Below, one piece after another: positions 9,373-17,405 of a DNA stretch of 64,000 bases. The stretch is from UBA6183 sp034676125 (lineage in GTDB: Bacteria; Bacteroidota; Bacteroidia; UKL13-3): the NCBI GenBank assembly GCA_034676125.1, contig JAUCCO010000002.1:1-64000 (forward strand), in the 5' to 3' direction. The notes beneath the pieces are model-generated. The model saw only the letters and a list, made by a program, of their open reading frames with translations. It was not told where the DNA came from and did no database searches. Within the stretch, counting starts at the first letter, position 1; each line of letters opens with the position of its first letter. A program made the translations under genes and the position numbers.

Positions 9373-9403
9373 CAAAAGTATGTTTTTAAACTATTTCAAC
9401 AAA
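9373..9403 (-). promoter_or_regulatory. Promoter of the SRP RNA
   Basis: On the minus strand TTTG (9403-9400), exactly 19 nt of spacer and TACTTTTG (9380-9373) give a perfect Bacteroidota -33/-7 promoter. Four nt separate the box from the first base of the terminal RNA helix at 9368. This fixes the expected distance from box to transcription start at about five. Confidence 0.88.
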
Positions 9404-9442
9404 CTTATCTTTACAAAACACTTAATTTATTTAGCTTTGAGC

Positions 9443-10501
9443 ATGTTAAAATTTAAAAATCTAAAATGGGTTGCCAATCTTTTAGTTATTTGTTTGGCCA
9501 TGGTACTAATGCAGCACAATGCATTTGCACAAAAAGAACCCACAAGTAAAATCATACAGGTTTATGTAACCAAGTTGCAACAAAGCACAAATTTGCTTAA
9601 TAATTTTATATCACAAAAAAAGGGCATCGTATACAATACCAATTTATCCGACAATAAATATTACACACAGTTTTCAATACCCTTAACAGATTTAAATAGC
9701 CTCGACTCGTTGGCTAATGTTATGGGTTATGTTCGTCAAAACTCATACAATACCCAAAATATTCAAGAAGAAATTAATAAACTTCAATCTCAAATTGATG
9801 GCTTAAAATTTGAAAACAATATTTATTTGCGCCAAATTGCCGACTCCGTTTATACAGGAAATACCCAAAAAGATATTACCAATAAAATAACAAATAATTT
9901 GCGCAGCATTGCCTCGCTAGAAGTTAATATAAACAAGCTAGAATTAAGTGCAAACGACCAAATGTGCAAAGTACAATTTACCATAAACGATGAGTTAAGC
10001 ACACCTAATAACTCACGCGTTTCATTTGTAAACATGCCAGGTATCGAGTACGGTTATTTGTTTATCGAAAATCCAATGCAAGGTATAAGTGCTAAAGGAT
10101 ATCAAGGTGCTACCATCAAATACATGTTTACACGTGGTAAAAGTTATTTTAATTTAGGTGTTTATAGGGCTTTAAATAATAATACTAGTGATACCTCATT
10201 AATAAACGAATTGTTTATGATAAACTTTGGTCAAGATTTTTATCCGCGTAATTTTGGTAGAGGTAAACGTAGGTTCTTAAATCTTTATACAGGTTATCAA
10301 ATTGGTGGATTTATCAGCAATCAAAACAATAATCAAAATAGTAAGTTTATACCTAACGCAAACATTAGTTTTGGAGTTGAATTAATTAAAACAAAACATA
10401 TTTTGGTTGATAATAAAGTGAGTTATTTTTTACCTTTAAACGAGTTAAACAGAAACATGCGTGGTATACTTTATCAAGCATCATTTAACTTTGTTTTTTA
10501 G
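9443..10501 (+). CDS. Exported protein of unknown function, coiled-coil plus barrel-like C-terminus
   Basis: I start this at the ATG at 9443 because it gives a clean signal peptide (MLKFKNLKW..., cleavage near AFAQ). Longer starts would run through the SRP RNA and into the receptor gene. The mature part has a domain of about 110 residues with a KIIQVYVTKLQQS start and a coiled-coil segment (EEINKLQSQIDGLKFENN), faintly like DUF4349 proteins. The second half alternates polar and aromatic residues and ends in ASFNFVF, as outer-membrane beta-barrels do. I do not recognise the family. An outer-membrane location is inferred. Confidence 0.75.
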   Translation: MLKFKNLKWVANLLVICLAMVLMQHNAFAQKEPTSKIIQVYVTKLQQSTNLLNNFISQKKGIVYNTNLSDNKYYTQFSIPLTDLNSLDSLANVMGYVRQNSYNTQNIQEEINKLQSQIDGLKFENNIYLRQIADSVYTGNTQKDITNKITNNLRSIASLEVNINKLELSANDQMCKVQFTINDELSTPNNSRVSFVNMPGIEYGYLFIENPMQGISAKGYQGATIKYMFTRGKSYFNLGVYRALNNNTSDTSLINELFMINFGQDFYPRNFGRGKRRFLNLYTGYQIGGFISNQNNNQNSKFIPNANISFGVELIKTKHILVDNKVSYFLPLNELNRNMRGILYQASFNFVF

Positions 10502-10570
10502 TAATACAATTAAACACAATTAGTATTTTTGAAACTTTATCTATATCAAAAAAGTAAATAGTAAAACAGT

Positions 10571-12190
10571 ATGCAACATTTAGTAAACGAGTTAAACACA
10601 CGATTAGAAAAAATATACGAAGGTGGCGGGAAAAAAGCAGCAGCCAAACAAAAAGATAAAGGTAAAATGTTGGCACGTGAGCGTGTTGAATATTTATTAG
10701 ATAAAGATAAACCTAGAATAGAAATTGGTGCTTTAGCTGGGTTTGATATGTATGAAGAACATGGTGGTTGCCCAGGTGGTGGAGTAGTGGTAGAGATGGG
10801 ATACGTTAGCGGCAAACAATGTATTGTAGTAGCTAATGATGCAACTGTAAAGGCCGGTGCTTGGTTCCCTATTACTGGTAAAAAGAATTTACGTGCACAA
10901 GAAATTGCCATCGAAAACAAATTACCTATTATTTATTTGGTTGATAGTGCGGGAGTTTATCTTCCTATGCAAGATGAAATTTTTCCAGATAAAGAACATT
11001 TTGGTCGCATGTTTAGAAACAATGCAGTAATGAGTAGCATGGGAATTACCCAAATTGCTGCTGTAATGGGAAGTTGTGTAGCTGGTGGTGCTTATTTACC
11101 AATTATGAGCGATGAAGCCATGATTGTAGATAAAACTGGTTCGATATTTTTAGCTGGAAGTTATTTAGTAAAAGCCGCTATTGGCGAAGATATAGACAAC
11201 GAAACGCTAGGTGGTGCATCAACCCATTGCGAAATTAGTGGTGTTACCGATTATAAGTTTGAAAATGATGCTGCATGTTTAGATCGCATAAAAAGTATTA
11301 TGGATAAAATTGGCGATTTTGATAAGGCTGGGTTTAATAGAATAGCACCAATAGCGCCAGCTAAATTAATGGATGATGTGTATGATGCTGTAAATAATTT
11401 TGCAAAACCATTTAGTGTAATGCACATTATTGAAAGACTAGTTGATGCAAATAGTTTTGATCCTTACAAAGAGCTTTATGGCAAAACAATTACTTGCGGA
11501 TATGCGCGTATTGATGGTTGGGCAGTGGGTATTGTAGCCAATAACAGAGAAGTGGTGAAAGCCAAAAAACCAAAACAAAGTGCAAACGATAACCCAATGG
11601 AAATGCAAATTGGTGGTGTTATTTATTCTGATTCTGCCGATAAAGCGGCACATTTTATTATGAACTGTAACCAGAAAAAAATTCCATTATTATTTTTACA
11701 AGATGTAACTGGTTTTATGGTAGGAAGCCGCAGTGAACAAGGTGGCATTATTAAGGATGGCGCAAAAATGGTTAATGCACAAGCAAATTCTGTTGTACCT
11801 AAGTTTACCATTATTACTGGTAATAGTTATGGTGCAGGTAATTATGCCATGTGCGGCAAAGCGTACGACCCACGTTTGATAGCTGCTTGGCCTAATGCAA
11901 AAATTGCTGTTATGGGTGGCGAACAAGCGGCTAAGGTTTTATTACAAATTGAAGAGGCTTCATTAAAATCAAAAGGTAAAACTATTACTGATGAAGACAA
12001 AGCCGAATTGTTAAAAACCATAACAGATAGATACACCAAACAAACCGAACCTTATTATGCAGCAGCTCGTTTATGGGTTGATGCAATTATACAACCAATT
12101 GATACCCGAAAATGGATTAGTATGGGAATTGAAGCTGCTAATCATGCGCCAATAACAAAGGCATTTAACCCTGGCGTAATTAGGGCATAA
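10571..12190 (+). CDS. Acyl-CoA carboxylase, carboxyltransferase (beta) subunit, methylcrotonyl-CoA type
   Basis: Biotin-dependent carboxyltransferase with two crotonase-like halves in 539 residues. It moves CO2 from carboxybiotin to an acyl-CoA in the cytosol. Segments such as YLVDSAGVYLPMQDEIFPD, FGRMFRNNAVMS, AVMGSCVAGGAYLPIMSDE and GGASTHCEISGVTDY resemble 3-methylcrotonyl-CoA carboxylase beta more than the propionyl-CoA enzyme. This suggests leucine or isoprenoid catabolism. The C-terminal half has GNSYGAGNYAMCGKAYDP and WPNAKIAVMGGEQAA. No biotin carboxylase or biotin carrier subunit is nearby, so those must be encoded elsewhere. Confidence 0.92.
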   Translation: MQHLVNELNTRLEKIYEGGGKKAAAKQKDKGKMLARERVEYLLDKDKPRIEIGALAGFDMYEEHGGCPGGGVVVEMGYVSGKQCIVVANDATVKAGAWFPITGKKNLRAQEIAIENKLPIIYLVDSAGVYLPMQDEIFPDKEHFGRMFRNNAVMSSMGITQIAAVMGSCVAGGAYLPIMSDEAMIVDKTGSIFLAGSYLVKAAIGEDIDNETLGGASTHCEISGVTDYKFENDAACLDRIKSIMDKIGDFDKAGFNRIAPIAPAKLMDDVYDAVNNFAKPFSVMHIIERLVDANSFDPYKELYGKTITCGYARIDGWAVGIVANNREVVKAKKPKQSANDNPMEMQIGGVIYSDSADKAAHFIMNCNQKKIPLLFLQDVTGFMVGSRSEQGGIIKDGAKMVNAQANSVVPKFTIITGNSYGAGNYAMCGKAYDPRLIAAWPNAKIAVMGGEQAAKVLLQIEEASLKSKGKTITDEDKAELLKTITDRYTKQTEPYYAAARLWVDAIIQPIDTRKWISMGIEAANHAPITKAFNPGVIRA

Positions 12191-12203
12191 AAAATTTAAA
12201 ATT

Positions 12204-12229
12204 AAGCTACCAATTTGGTGGCTTTTTTT
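12204..12229 (+). terminator. Terminator after the carboxylase gene
   Basis: A 9-bp stem (12204-12212 with 12216-12224, one G-T pair) closes a 3-nt loop and is followed by seven Ts. The T-run overlaps the stop of the converging gene at 12228. Confidence 0.8.
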
Positions 12230-12692
12230 ATACAATTTGGGTAATGATTGTGGTGGTTTTTGTAACTTCTATGGTTGCACCAATTGTTTTATTTATAAGT
12301 GCACTTGCAATAGGTGCACTAACAGATACAACAGCAATTTTTTGTCCTTCAAAATCTATCATACCTATACTGGTTGCTATTAATATAAGTTGATTGTTTT
12401 GGGTTTGTATTAAAGCTCCTTTTTGTACTTTACTATACACCAAATTTGCATCAATTAAAAGTAAGTTTGCTAAATCATTTTTAGCTGCTACAAGTTGTTT
12501 GGCATTCATGTCGCGTGCTATTTGGCTCATGGCTCTACCTGTTTCATATTTATCTCCTGCACTGCTTTTATCTTCGCTGTTTGCACTTTCTTGTGCATCA
12601 AGCATAGCTTTTCCAAAAGCATCAATACGCTGTTGTATATGTTGCTGGCAGTAATCAATCAATCTCTTTTTAAATTCAATAGTAATTTTCAT
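12228..12692 (-). CDS. GreA/GreB-like small protein (often mislabelled 3-oxoacyl-ACP synthase)
   Basis: This 154-residue cytosolic protein belongs to a Bacteroidota family with the hallmark SSAGDKYETGRAMSQ near residues 42-57, inside a helical N-terminal half. A beta-rich C-terminal half (VQKGALIQTQNNQLILIATSIG) resembles the FKBP-like domain of GreA transcript-cleavage factors. Databases often name such proteins 3-oxoacyl-ACP synthase, but there is no thiolase fold or Cys-His-Asn site and the protein is far too short. Binding to RNA polymerase is inferred from the shape of the family, not shown. Confidence 0.8.
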   Translation of the reverse strand: MKITIEFKKRLIDYCQQHIQQRIDAFGKAMLDAQESANSEDKSSAGDKYETGRAMSQIARDMNAKQLVAAKNDLANLLLIDANLVYSKVQKGALIQTQNNQLILIATSIGMIDFEGQKIAVVSVSAPIASALINKTIGATIEVTKTTTIITQIV

Positions 12693-12761
12693 ACCCGATG
12701 TGCAATACTATATATAATCATTTAATTTCTTTTTTTATATTTACATCCATTATATTAACCC

Positions 12762-13643
12762 ATGCAAAATCAGGCTAAATGGTATTATTATGTTTTTGCG
12801 GCACCAATTTATTTAATTGTGCTATTGCCATTACCTGTGCTTTATCTGCTATCTAATTGTCTAACTTTTTTAGCTTATCATATTATCAAATACCGTAAAA
12901 AAGTAGTTTTTACCAATTTGCACAATGCTTTTCCTGATAAAAGTGAACAAGAAATAAAACGGATTGCTAAACTTTATTACCGCAATATGATTGATGTGTT
13001 TATCGAAACATTTAAAACATTAACGCTAAGCGAAAAACAATTAACCAGTAGGGTTAAAATGGAAAATACCGAGTTTATAAAAGAGCTTCATAAAAACAAT
13101 AAATCTGTAGTTTTATTACTGGGGCATATGGGTAATTGGGAGTGGGGTGGTTTTTCTTATACCTATCAATTAGGTTATCCTGTAGGTACGTTATATCATC
13201 CATTAACTAATAAGTTTTTTAACTGGTTAATGTATAAGATTAGGGCCAAATGTGGTGTAGATCTTATTGCCATGCAACAATCAGCCAGAAACTTTGCCGA
13301 TAATAAGAACAAACCAAGAACGGTTGCATTTATAGCAGATCAATCTCCTCAGCCTACTCATGCTTATTGGACCAATTTTTTAAATCAAGATACAGGTTTT
13401 TTTACTGGTGCCGAAAAATTGGCCAGAAAATATAATTGTGCAGTAGCTTATGCTGATATTGCAAAACCAAAACGTGGACATTACGTGGTAAAATTTCAGT
13501 TAATTGTAGAAGATCCTTCTAGTGTAGCACCTAATCAGATAACACAAAAATTTGCTGATATGTTAGCGGCAAGTATTCAAAAAGATCCTGAATTTTGGTT
13601 GTGGAGCCACAGACGTTGGAAGCAAAAAAGACCTGTTAATTAA
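12762..13643 (+). CDS. Lysophospholipid/lipid A acyltransferase (LpxL/HtrB family)
   Basis: A 293-residue inner-membrane acyltransferase with one N-terminal membrane helix (residues 10-35). The catalytic HX4E motif is H122-MGNW-E127 within LLGHMGNWEWGG. A second conserved block is VAFIADQSPQP, followed by FFTGAEKLARKYN and the C-terminal WLWSHRRWK. Members transfer acyl chains from acyl-ACP or acyl-CoA to lipid A or, in some Bacteroidota, to other lipids such as aminolipids. The acceptor cannot be decided here. The 3' end overlaps the converging DUF4421 gene by 8 nt. Confidence 0.9.
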   Translation: MQNQAKWYYYVFAAPIYLIVLLPLPVLYLLSNCLTFLAYHIIKYRKKVVFTNLHNAFPDKSEQEIKRIAKLYYRNMIDVFIETFKTLTLSEKQLTSRVKMENTEFIKELHKNNKSVVLLLGHMGNWEWGGFSYTYQLGYPVGTLYHPLTNKFFNWLMYKIRAKCGVDLIAMQQSARNFADNKNKPRTVAFIADQSPQPTHAYWTNFLNQDTGFFTGAEKLARKYNCAVAYADIAKPKRGHYVVKFQLIVEDPSSVAPNQITQKFADMLAASIQKDPEFWLWSHRRWKQKRPVN

Positions 13644-14676
13644 AGGGTGTGTATTTATCCATTAAGTTCGAAAACTTTTTAAACACTCCTTTAGTATTAA
13701 ATCTATATCCAATAATTATTCTTGCTTCACTAAGTTGGTTGCGCAAAACTACCTTGCTAGATAATTGTTGATTGTAGGTGTCGTTTATACCCGTTATGGC
13801 AGCAAAAAACCTTTCGCTATTATATCCAATCGATACCCGTCCAATGCTTCTTAACCCAATTTGACGGCTTGTGTTTTGTGTACCTGAAGTTTCAAAAGTT
13901 ATATTTTGCTGTTGGGCAACAACACCAATAATTGGCACTAAGGTTAAATACATTTTTTTGTAAACAAATGTATGCCCATAGCCAGCTAACAAACTTACAC
14001 CATAAAAATGCCCCTTGTTTAAATATTCTTCAGGATGCGTGTTACCAAGTAAATTAATATTATAGTGTGGATTGTAAAAGTTCATATAGTTAACAGATGC
14101 ACCCAGAATTAAAGAACCAGCGCTTTTTCGTTGTATCTCGTTATGTAAAAAACTCGACTGTAATGAGAATTTTTTGTGGTTAAGCACATGTAAGTAATTT
14201 AGGCCTGCACGTGTATTTTGCATATCGGGTAATAACGGAAATGTATGATAGGTAGTTTTTAAACTATCATTTTGTCTATAATTTTCTATGTAAAAACCTT
14301 TGTAGCCTACATAGTATAAGTCTATAAAACGTTTTTTACCATAACCATATAATTGTATATCTATTTCGTTAGTTTTTCCTTTATTGCTTTGCTGTAATCT
14401 TTCAGAAGTATAACCAATTGAAAACCCTAACCATTTATGTTGTATACGTACACCCTGTGTGTTTGCATCATTTGGGTTATATACAATATTGTTTCTTCCT
14501 AAAATTTCAATTTGGTTATTTGGGTTTCTATTAAAAATTGAAATACTAAGTTTATCCGTTTTATCCGTTATATATTTTTGCCTGATTGATAGGTAAGTGC
14601 TATCATTAGTAGACGCATTTACTGCAATTGCTATAGTGATGATGTATAGTAAAAAAATATATTTTTTGAAACTCAA
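13636..14676 (-). CDS. DUF4421 outer-membrane protein
   Basis: About 346 residues, predicted outer-membrane beta-barrel. It shows the pattern of DUF4421: NPNDANTQGVRIQHKWLGFSIGYT, then DIQLYGYGKKRFIDLYYVGYKGFY and a C-terminal RIIIGYRF segment. No ATG is available at the 5' end. The TTG at 14676 gives an ideal signal peptide (MSFKKYIFLLYI... cleaved near VNA). A TTG at 14733 would add 19 residues and would lie inside a palindrome. The gene diverges from marR across a region with two matching palindromes, so it may share that control. Function unknown. Confidence 0.8.
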   Translation of the reverse strand: MSFKKYIFLLYIITIAIAVNASTNDSTYLSIRQKYITDKTDKLSISIFNRNPNNQIEILGRNNIVYNPNDANTQGVRIQHKWLGFSIGYTSERLQQSNKGKTNEIDIQLYGYGKKRFIDLYYVGYKGFYIENYRQNDSLKTTYHTFPLLPDMQNTRAGLNYLHVLNHKKFSLQSSFLHNEIQRKSAGSLILGASVNYMNFYNPHYNINLLGNTHPEEYLNKGHFYGVSLLAGYGHTFVYKKMYLTLVPIIGVVAQQQNITFETSGTQNTSRQIGLRSIGRVSIGYNSERFFAAITGINDTYNQQLSSKVVLRNQLSEARIIIGYRFNTKGVFKKFSNLMDKYTPFN

Positions 14677-14721
14677 GACAACAAATTTAATTTTTTTTAT
14701 TAAATATTTAGATTGATTTAA

Positions 14722-14733
14722 TTGTATATACAA
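14722..14733. promoter_or_regulatory. Palindrome TTGTATATACAA, probable operator
   Basis: A perfect 12-bp palindrome sharing the core TGTATATACA with the one at 14795-14806. The centres are 73 bp apart, close to seven helical turns. It sits upstream of the DUF4421 gene and is a probable second site for the adjacent MarR regulator. Confidence 0.5.
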
Positions 14734-14783
14734 ATATTTGTTTACTGATTACCAATGTATTGTTATTAATTGTTAAATAATGT

Positions 14784-14814
14784 ATTGACAATATATGTAT
14801 ATACATTATTTTTG
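14784..14814 (+). promoter_or_regulatory. marR promoter with palindromic operator in the spacer
   Basis: ATTG (14784-14787), a 19-nt spacer and TATTTTTG (14807-14814) form the promoter. The perfect palindrome ATGTATATACAT (14795-14806) fills the second half of the spacer and touches the -7 box. A protein bound there would block RNA polymerase, so autorepression by the MarR product is the simple reading. Confidence 0.6.
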
Positions 14815-14826
14815 TACTCAGATAAC

Positions 14827-15276
14827 ATGAAATTAGAAGACGCGATAAAACAAACATCATTTAAAAGTGAAGACGAACGTTTAATCATCAACCTTATTTA
14901 TACTTCAAGTTGCATAGCTTCAGAGCAGAATAGGTTTTTTAAACAATTTGGTATTTCGCCTCAGCAATATAATGTGTTGCGTATTTTAAGAGGGCAATAC
15001 CCAAATCCGGCAAGTGTAAGTTTAATACAGGAACGAATGCTAGATAAAATGAGTAATGCATCTCGATTAATTGAAAAATTAAAGCTAAAAATACTTGTTA
15101 AACGCTCAGAGTGTAGCAAGGATAGAAGGCAAGTTGATGTAATTATAACAGAAGAAGGACTAGCGTTATTGGCCGAAATTGATTTAGAAAATATAGAGAT
15201 GCATAAGGCTTGCAAAGCATTAAATACAATTGAAAAAGAATCGCTAAATATTTTATTAGATAAACTTAGAAACTAA
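14827..15276 (+). CDS. MarR family transcriptional regulator
   Basis: A 149-residue winged-helix regulator. Residues 20-130 hold the MarR fold: LIINLIYTSSCIASEQNRFFKQFGISPQQYNVLRIL, the recognition region SVSLIQERMLDKMSNASRLIEKLK and the wing KRSECSKDRRQVDVIITEEG. I use the ATG at 14827, since the promoter box at 14807-14814 would lie inside a longer coding region starting at 14770. It precedes yceI by 31 nt, and MarR-YceI pairs are frequent in Bacteroidota. The ligand is unknown. Confidence 0.92.
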   Translation: MKLEDAIKQTSFKSEDERLIINLIYTSSCIASEQNRFFKQFGISPQQYNVLRILRGQYPNPASVSLIQERMLDKMSNASRLIEKLKLKILVKRSECSKDRRQVDVIITEEGLALLAEIDLENIEMHKACKALNTIEKESLNILLDKLRN

Positions 15277-15307
15277 CAATTACAATAATTAAAACAAAAA
15301 CAAAACA

Positions 15308-15907
15308 ATGAAAAGACTATTTACATTAGCTGCTATTGCGGGCTTAGCATTATCAGTTGTGGCAATTAGCCAACCAAAATCAAAAACTGCTGCTACATTA
15401 AAGGTAGACACACAAGAATCAACTTTTAAATGGACTGGTAAAAAAGTTATTGGAGAACATTGGGGTTACGTAAAATTTAATGATGGAACCGTAACTGTAG
15501 ATGGTAAGAAATTAACAGGTGGAAACTTTACAGTAAACATGCCTACAATTACAGTAGAAGACATGAAGGGTGAGTACATGGAAAAATTAGTAGGACACTT
15601 AAAGTCGGATGATTTTTTTGCTACTGAAAAATTTGAAACAAGTACATTAAAAATTAAAGCATTATCACCAATTGCTGGTGCTGTTGCTGGCCAAAATAAT
15701 TACAATGTAGTTGCCGATTTAACCATTAAAAACATTACTAATGAGATTAAATTTCCAGCACAAATTATTGTTACTGCTGATAAGGTAATTGCTAATGCAG
15801 AGTTTGAAATTGACCGTACTTTATTTGATGTTAAGTATAAAGGCCAGGCTGATAATTTAATTAGCGATAACTTTATGGTTAACGTACGAGTAGTAGCTAA
15901 GAAATAA
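15308..15907 (+). CDS. YceI family periplasmic lipid-binding protein
   Basis: A 199-residue exported lipocalin-like protein of the YceI family. A signal peptide ends near residue 24. The mature part follows the YceI pattern: LKVDTQESTFKWTGKKVIGEHWGYVKF, then LVGHLKSDDFFATEKFETSTLKI, DLTIKNITNEIKFPA and a C-terminal FEIDRTLFDVKYKG. Characterised members bind polyisoprenoid or amide lipids in a hydrophobic barrel. It is probably co-transcribed with the MarR gene and controlled by it. A terminator follows 22 nt after the stop. Confidence 0.93.
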   Translation: MKRLFTLAAIAGLALSVVAISQPKSKTAATLKVDTQESTFKWTGKKVIGEHWGYVKFNDGTVTVDGKKLTGGNFTVNMPTITVEDMKGEYMEKLVGHLKSDDFFATEKFETSTLKIKALSPIAGAVAGQNNYNVVADLTIKNITNEIKFPAQIIVTADKVIANAEFEIDRTLFDVKYKGQADNLISDNFMVNVRVVAKK

Positions 15908-15929
15908 TTTCTATCAACACAAAATAAAT

Positions 15930-15970
15930 AAAAAAGCATGGCTCACATAAGTTAGCCATGCTTTTTTATT
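15930..15970 (+). terminator. Terminator after yceI, probably bidirectional
   Basis: A perfect 14-bp stem (15930-15943 with 15954-15967) with a 10-nt loop, A-rich before and T-rich after. It can end transcription from yceI and from the gene converging at 16032. Confidence 0.88.
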
Positions 15971-16031
15971 TTAAAGAGATTGAAGCAAATAATTGCTATT
16001 TTTAAAACCAATTAAAATGCTTGAGCTTTAT

Positions 16032-16613
16032 CTAAATAGGAGATTTTATAATATACAACCTATAGCGGTTATTCCGTTGAGAATAGTTGGTATCTGTTAA
16101 TCCACTTGCATTTTTAATATTTTTATTTGCATGAGAAGTCATTAAAATTCCGCCTGTAATAAGTGAACCTGTGATAGCGGCAAATACTAAACCCGATTGT
16201 GGTTCAAATATTAAAGCAGCAATTGTTGCAGGTAAAATAAGTGCTCCTATTGTTATTACCACAATACCACCCGCTTTTAATAGTGAATTGCCAGCTTTGG
16301 AATAATTACCTGAAGTATTGGTATTAAAACCAGCAATAGGATGTATGTCTAATACCTGATCGGGAGTTAATAAATATACACTATCCTTAGTTGCAAATAA
16401 AAAATCAGTAGGATAAACGGCATCAAAATAACCTTTTAATACAAGTGTATCATTTAAAAAAATAGCGTAAGGTTGGTTGTGGGTTGTTATTTTATAGCTG
16501 TTATTTTGGCTATCATAAATATACAAATGCTCTTTTAATTTTTGAGCAAAAGTAATATTGGTAATCACGCAAAATATGCACAACATCAATAATTTGCTTG
16601 GCCTAAATTTCAT
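16032..16613 (-). CDS. Exported or membrane protein of unknown function
   Basis: A 193-residue protein with a signal peptide (MKFRPSKLLMLCIFCVITNITFAQ). A beta-rich stretch (YAIFLNDTLVLKGYFDAVYPTDFLFATKDSVYLL) is followed by two glycine- and alanine-rich hydrophobic helices at about residues 110-160, probably a membrane hairpin. The tail is basic. No family recognised. It lies between the YceI terminator and the Crp/Fnr gene, on the same strand as the latter. Confidence 0.65.
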   Translation of the reverse strand: MKFRPSKLLMLCIFCVITNITFAQKLKEHLYIYDSQNNSYKITTHNQPYAIFLNDTLVLKGYFDAVYPTDFLFATKDSVYLLTPDQVLDIHPIAGFNTNTSGNYSKAGNSLLKAGGIVVITIGALILPATIAALIFEPQSGLVFAAITGSLITGGILMTSHANKNIKNASGLTDTNYSQRNNRYRLYIIKSPI

Positions 16614-16650
16614 AAGTAGGTGTATTTTAGTACATCAATAATACAAAAAA

Positions 16651-17358
16651 TCACACACTTGCACGAGAAATTTTTTCGAGTTTAGCTTTTTCTAATATTT
16701 TAATTTTTTTGCCATCAAGCTCAATAAGCTTATCGCTTTTAAACTCGCTTAATAAGCGAATTACGGTTTCTGTAGCAGTGCCAACTATATTGGCTATGTC
16801 TTCTCTAGGTAATGTAATTGCAATTACATCCGTATCTAAATTGTTTGATTTAAAGGTGGCATGCAAAAACAATAAAGTTTCGGCCAAACGCTCACGTACA
16901 CTTTTTTGTGCTAAACTTTGAACACGCTCTTCAACTACGCCTAACTCGTGGCTCAATGCCTTAAGTAATTCTTTACTAATAGCAGAGTTTTCGTCCATTA
17001 TTTGTAAAAATACCTGTTTAGGAATAAAACAAGCAACGGTATCTTCTAAACATACAGCTGATGAAATAAGAGGCTCATCTGCTATTAATGCACGATAAGC
17101 TAGTACATCGCCTGGTTGCGCAAATCTCAAAATTTGTTCTTTACCGTCTAAATTGGTACGCACCAGTTTTATAACTCCACTTACTATGCAATATATTCCT
17201 AATGGTATTGCACTTTCGTTAAAAAGTAGTTCACCCTTTTTGTATGCTCCACAAGATTTAGCTTGTTCTACAGCTTCGGCTTGCGTTGCTGTGCATTGGT
17301 TTAAAAAAGAGATTTTATGTGATTCACAAAGTTTGAAATCCATGTTAGCTCTATGCAT
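16651..17358 (-). CDS. Crp/Fnr family transcriptional regulator
   Basis: A 235-residue regulator with an N-terminal cyclic-nucleotide-binding-type jelly roll (about 20-130: KKGELLFNESAIPLGIYCIVSGVIKLVRTNLDGKEQILRFAQPGD). A dimerisation helix and a C-terminal winged helix follow, with LPREDIANIVGTATETVIRLLSEF as the recognition unit. Four Cys residues (at about 7, 18, 32 and 54) lie in or near the N-terminal part. Their spacing is not clearly that of an Fnr iron-sulfur cluster, so effector and targets are open. An alternative ATG lies five codons downstream. Confidence 0.92.
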   Translation of the reverse strand: MHRANMDFKLCESHKISFLNQCTATQAEAVEQAKSCGAYKKGELLFNESAIPLGIYCIVSGVIKLVRTNLDGKEQILRFAQPGDVLAYRALIADEPLISSAVCLEDTVACFIPKQVFLQIMDENSAISKELLKALSHELGVVEERVQSLAQKSVRERLAETLLFLHATFKSNNLDTDVIAITLPREDIANIVGTATETVIRLLSEFKSDKLIELDGKKIKILEKAKLEKISRASV

Positions 17359-17405
17359 TATATAACTATGTTTGATTAAAAATCGAAAGTAATAAAAAGT
17401 AAAGA

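Noticed and set aside
9176..9442. Longer 5' reading of the exported-protein gene overlapping the receptor gene
   Set aside because: It runs through the SRP RNA and the receptor's 3' end, and the signal peptide begins only at the ATG at 9443.
9271..9456. 61-codon plus-strand frame
   Set aside because: It is antisense to the SRP RNA, and its composition follows the RNA structure, not a protein.
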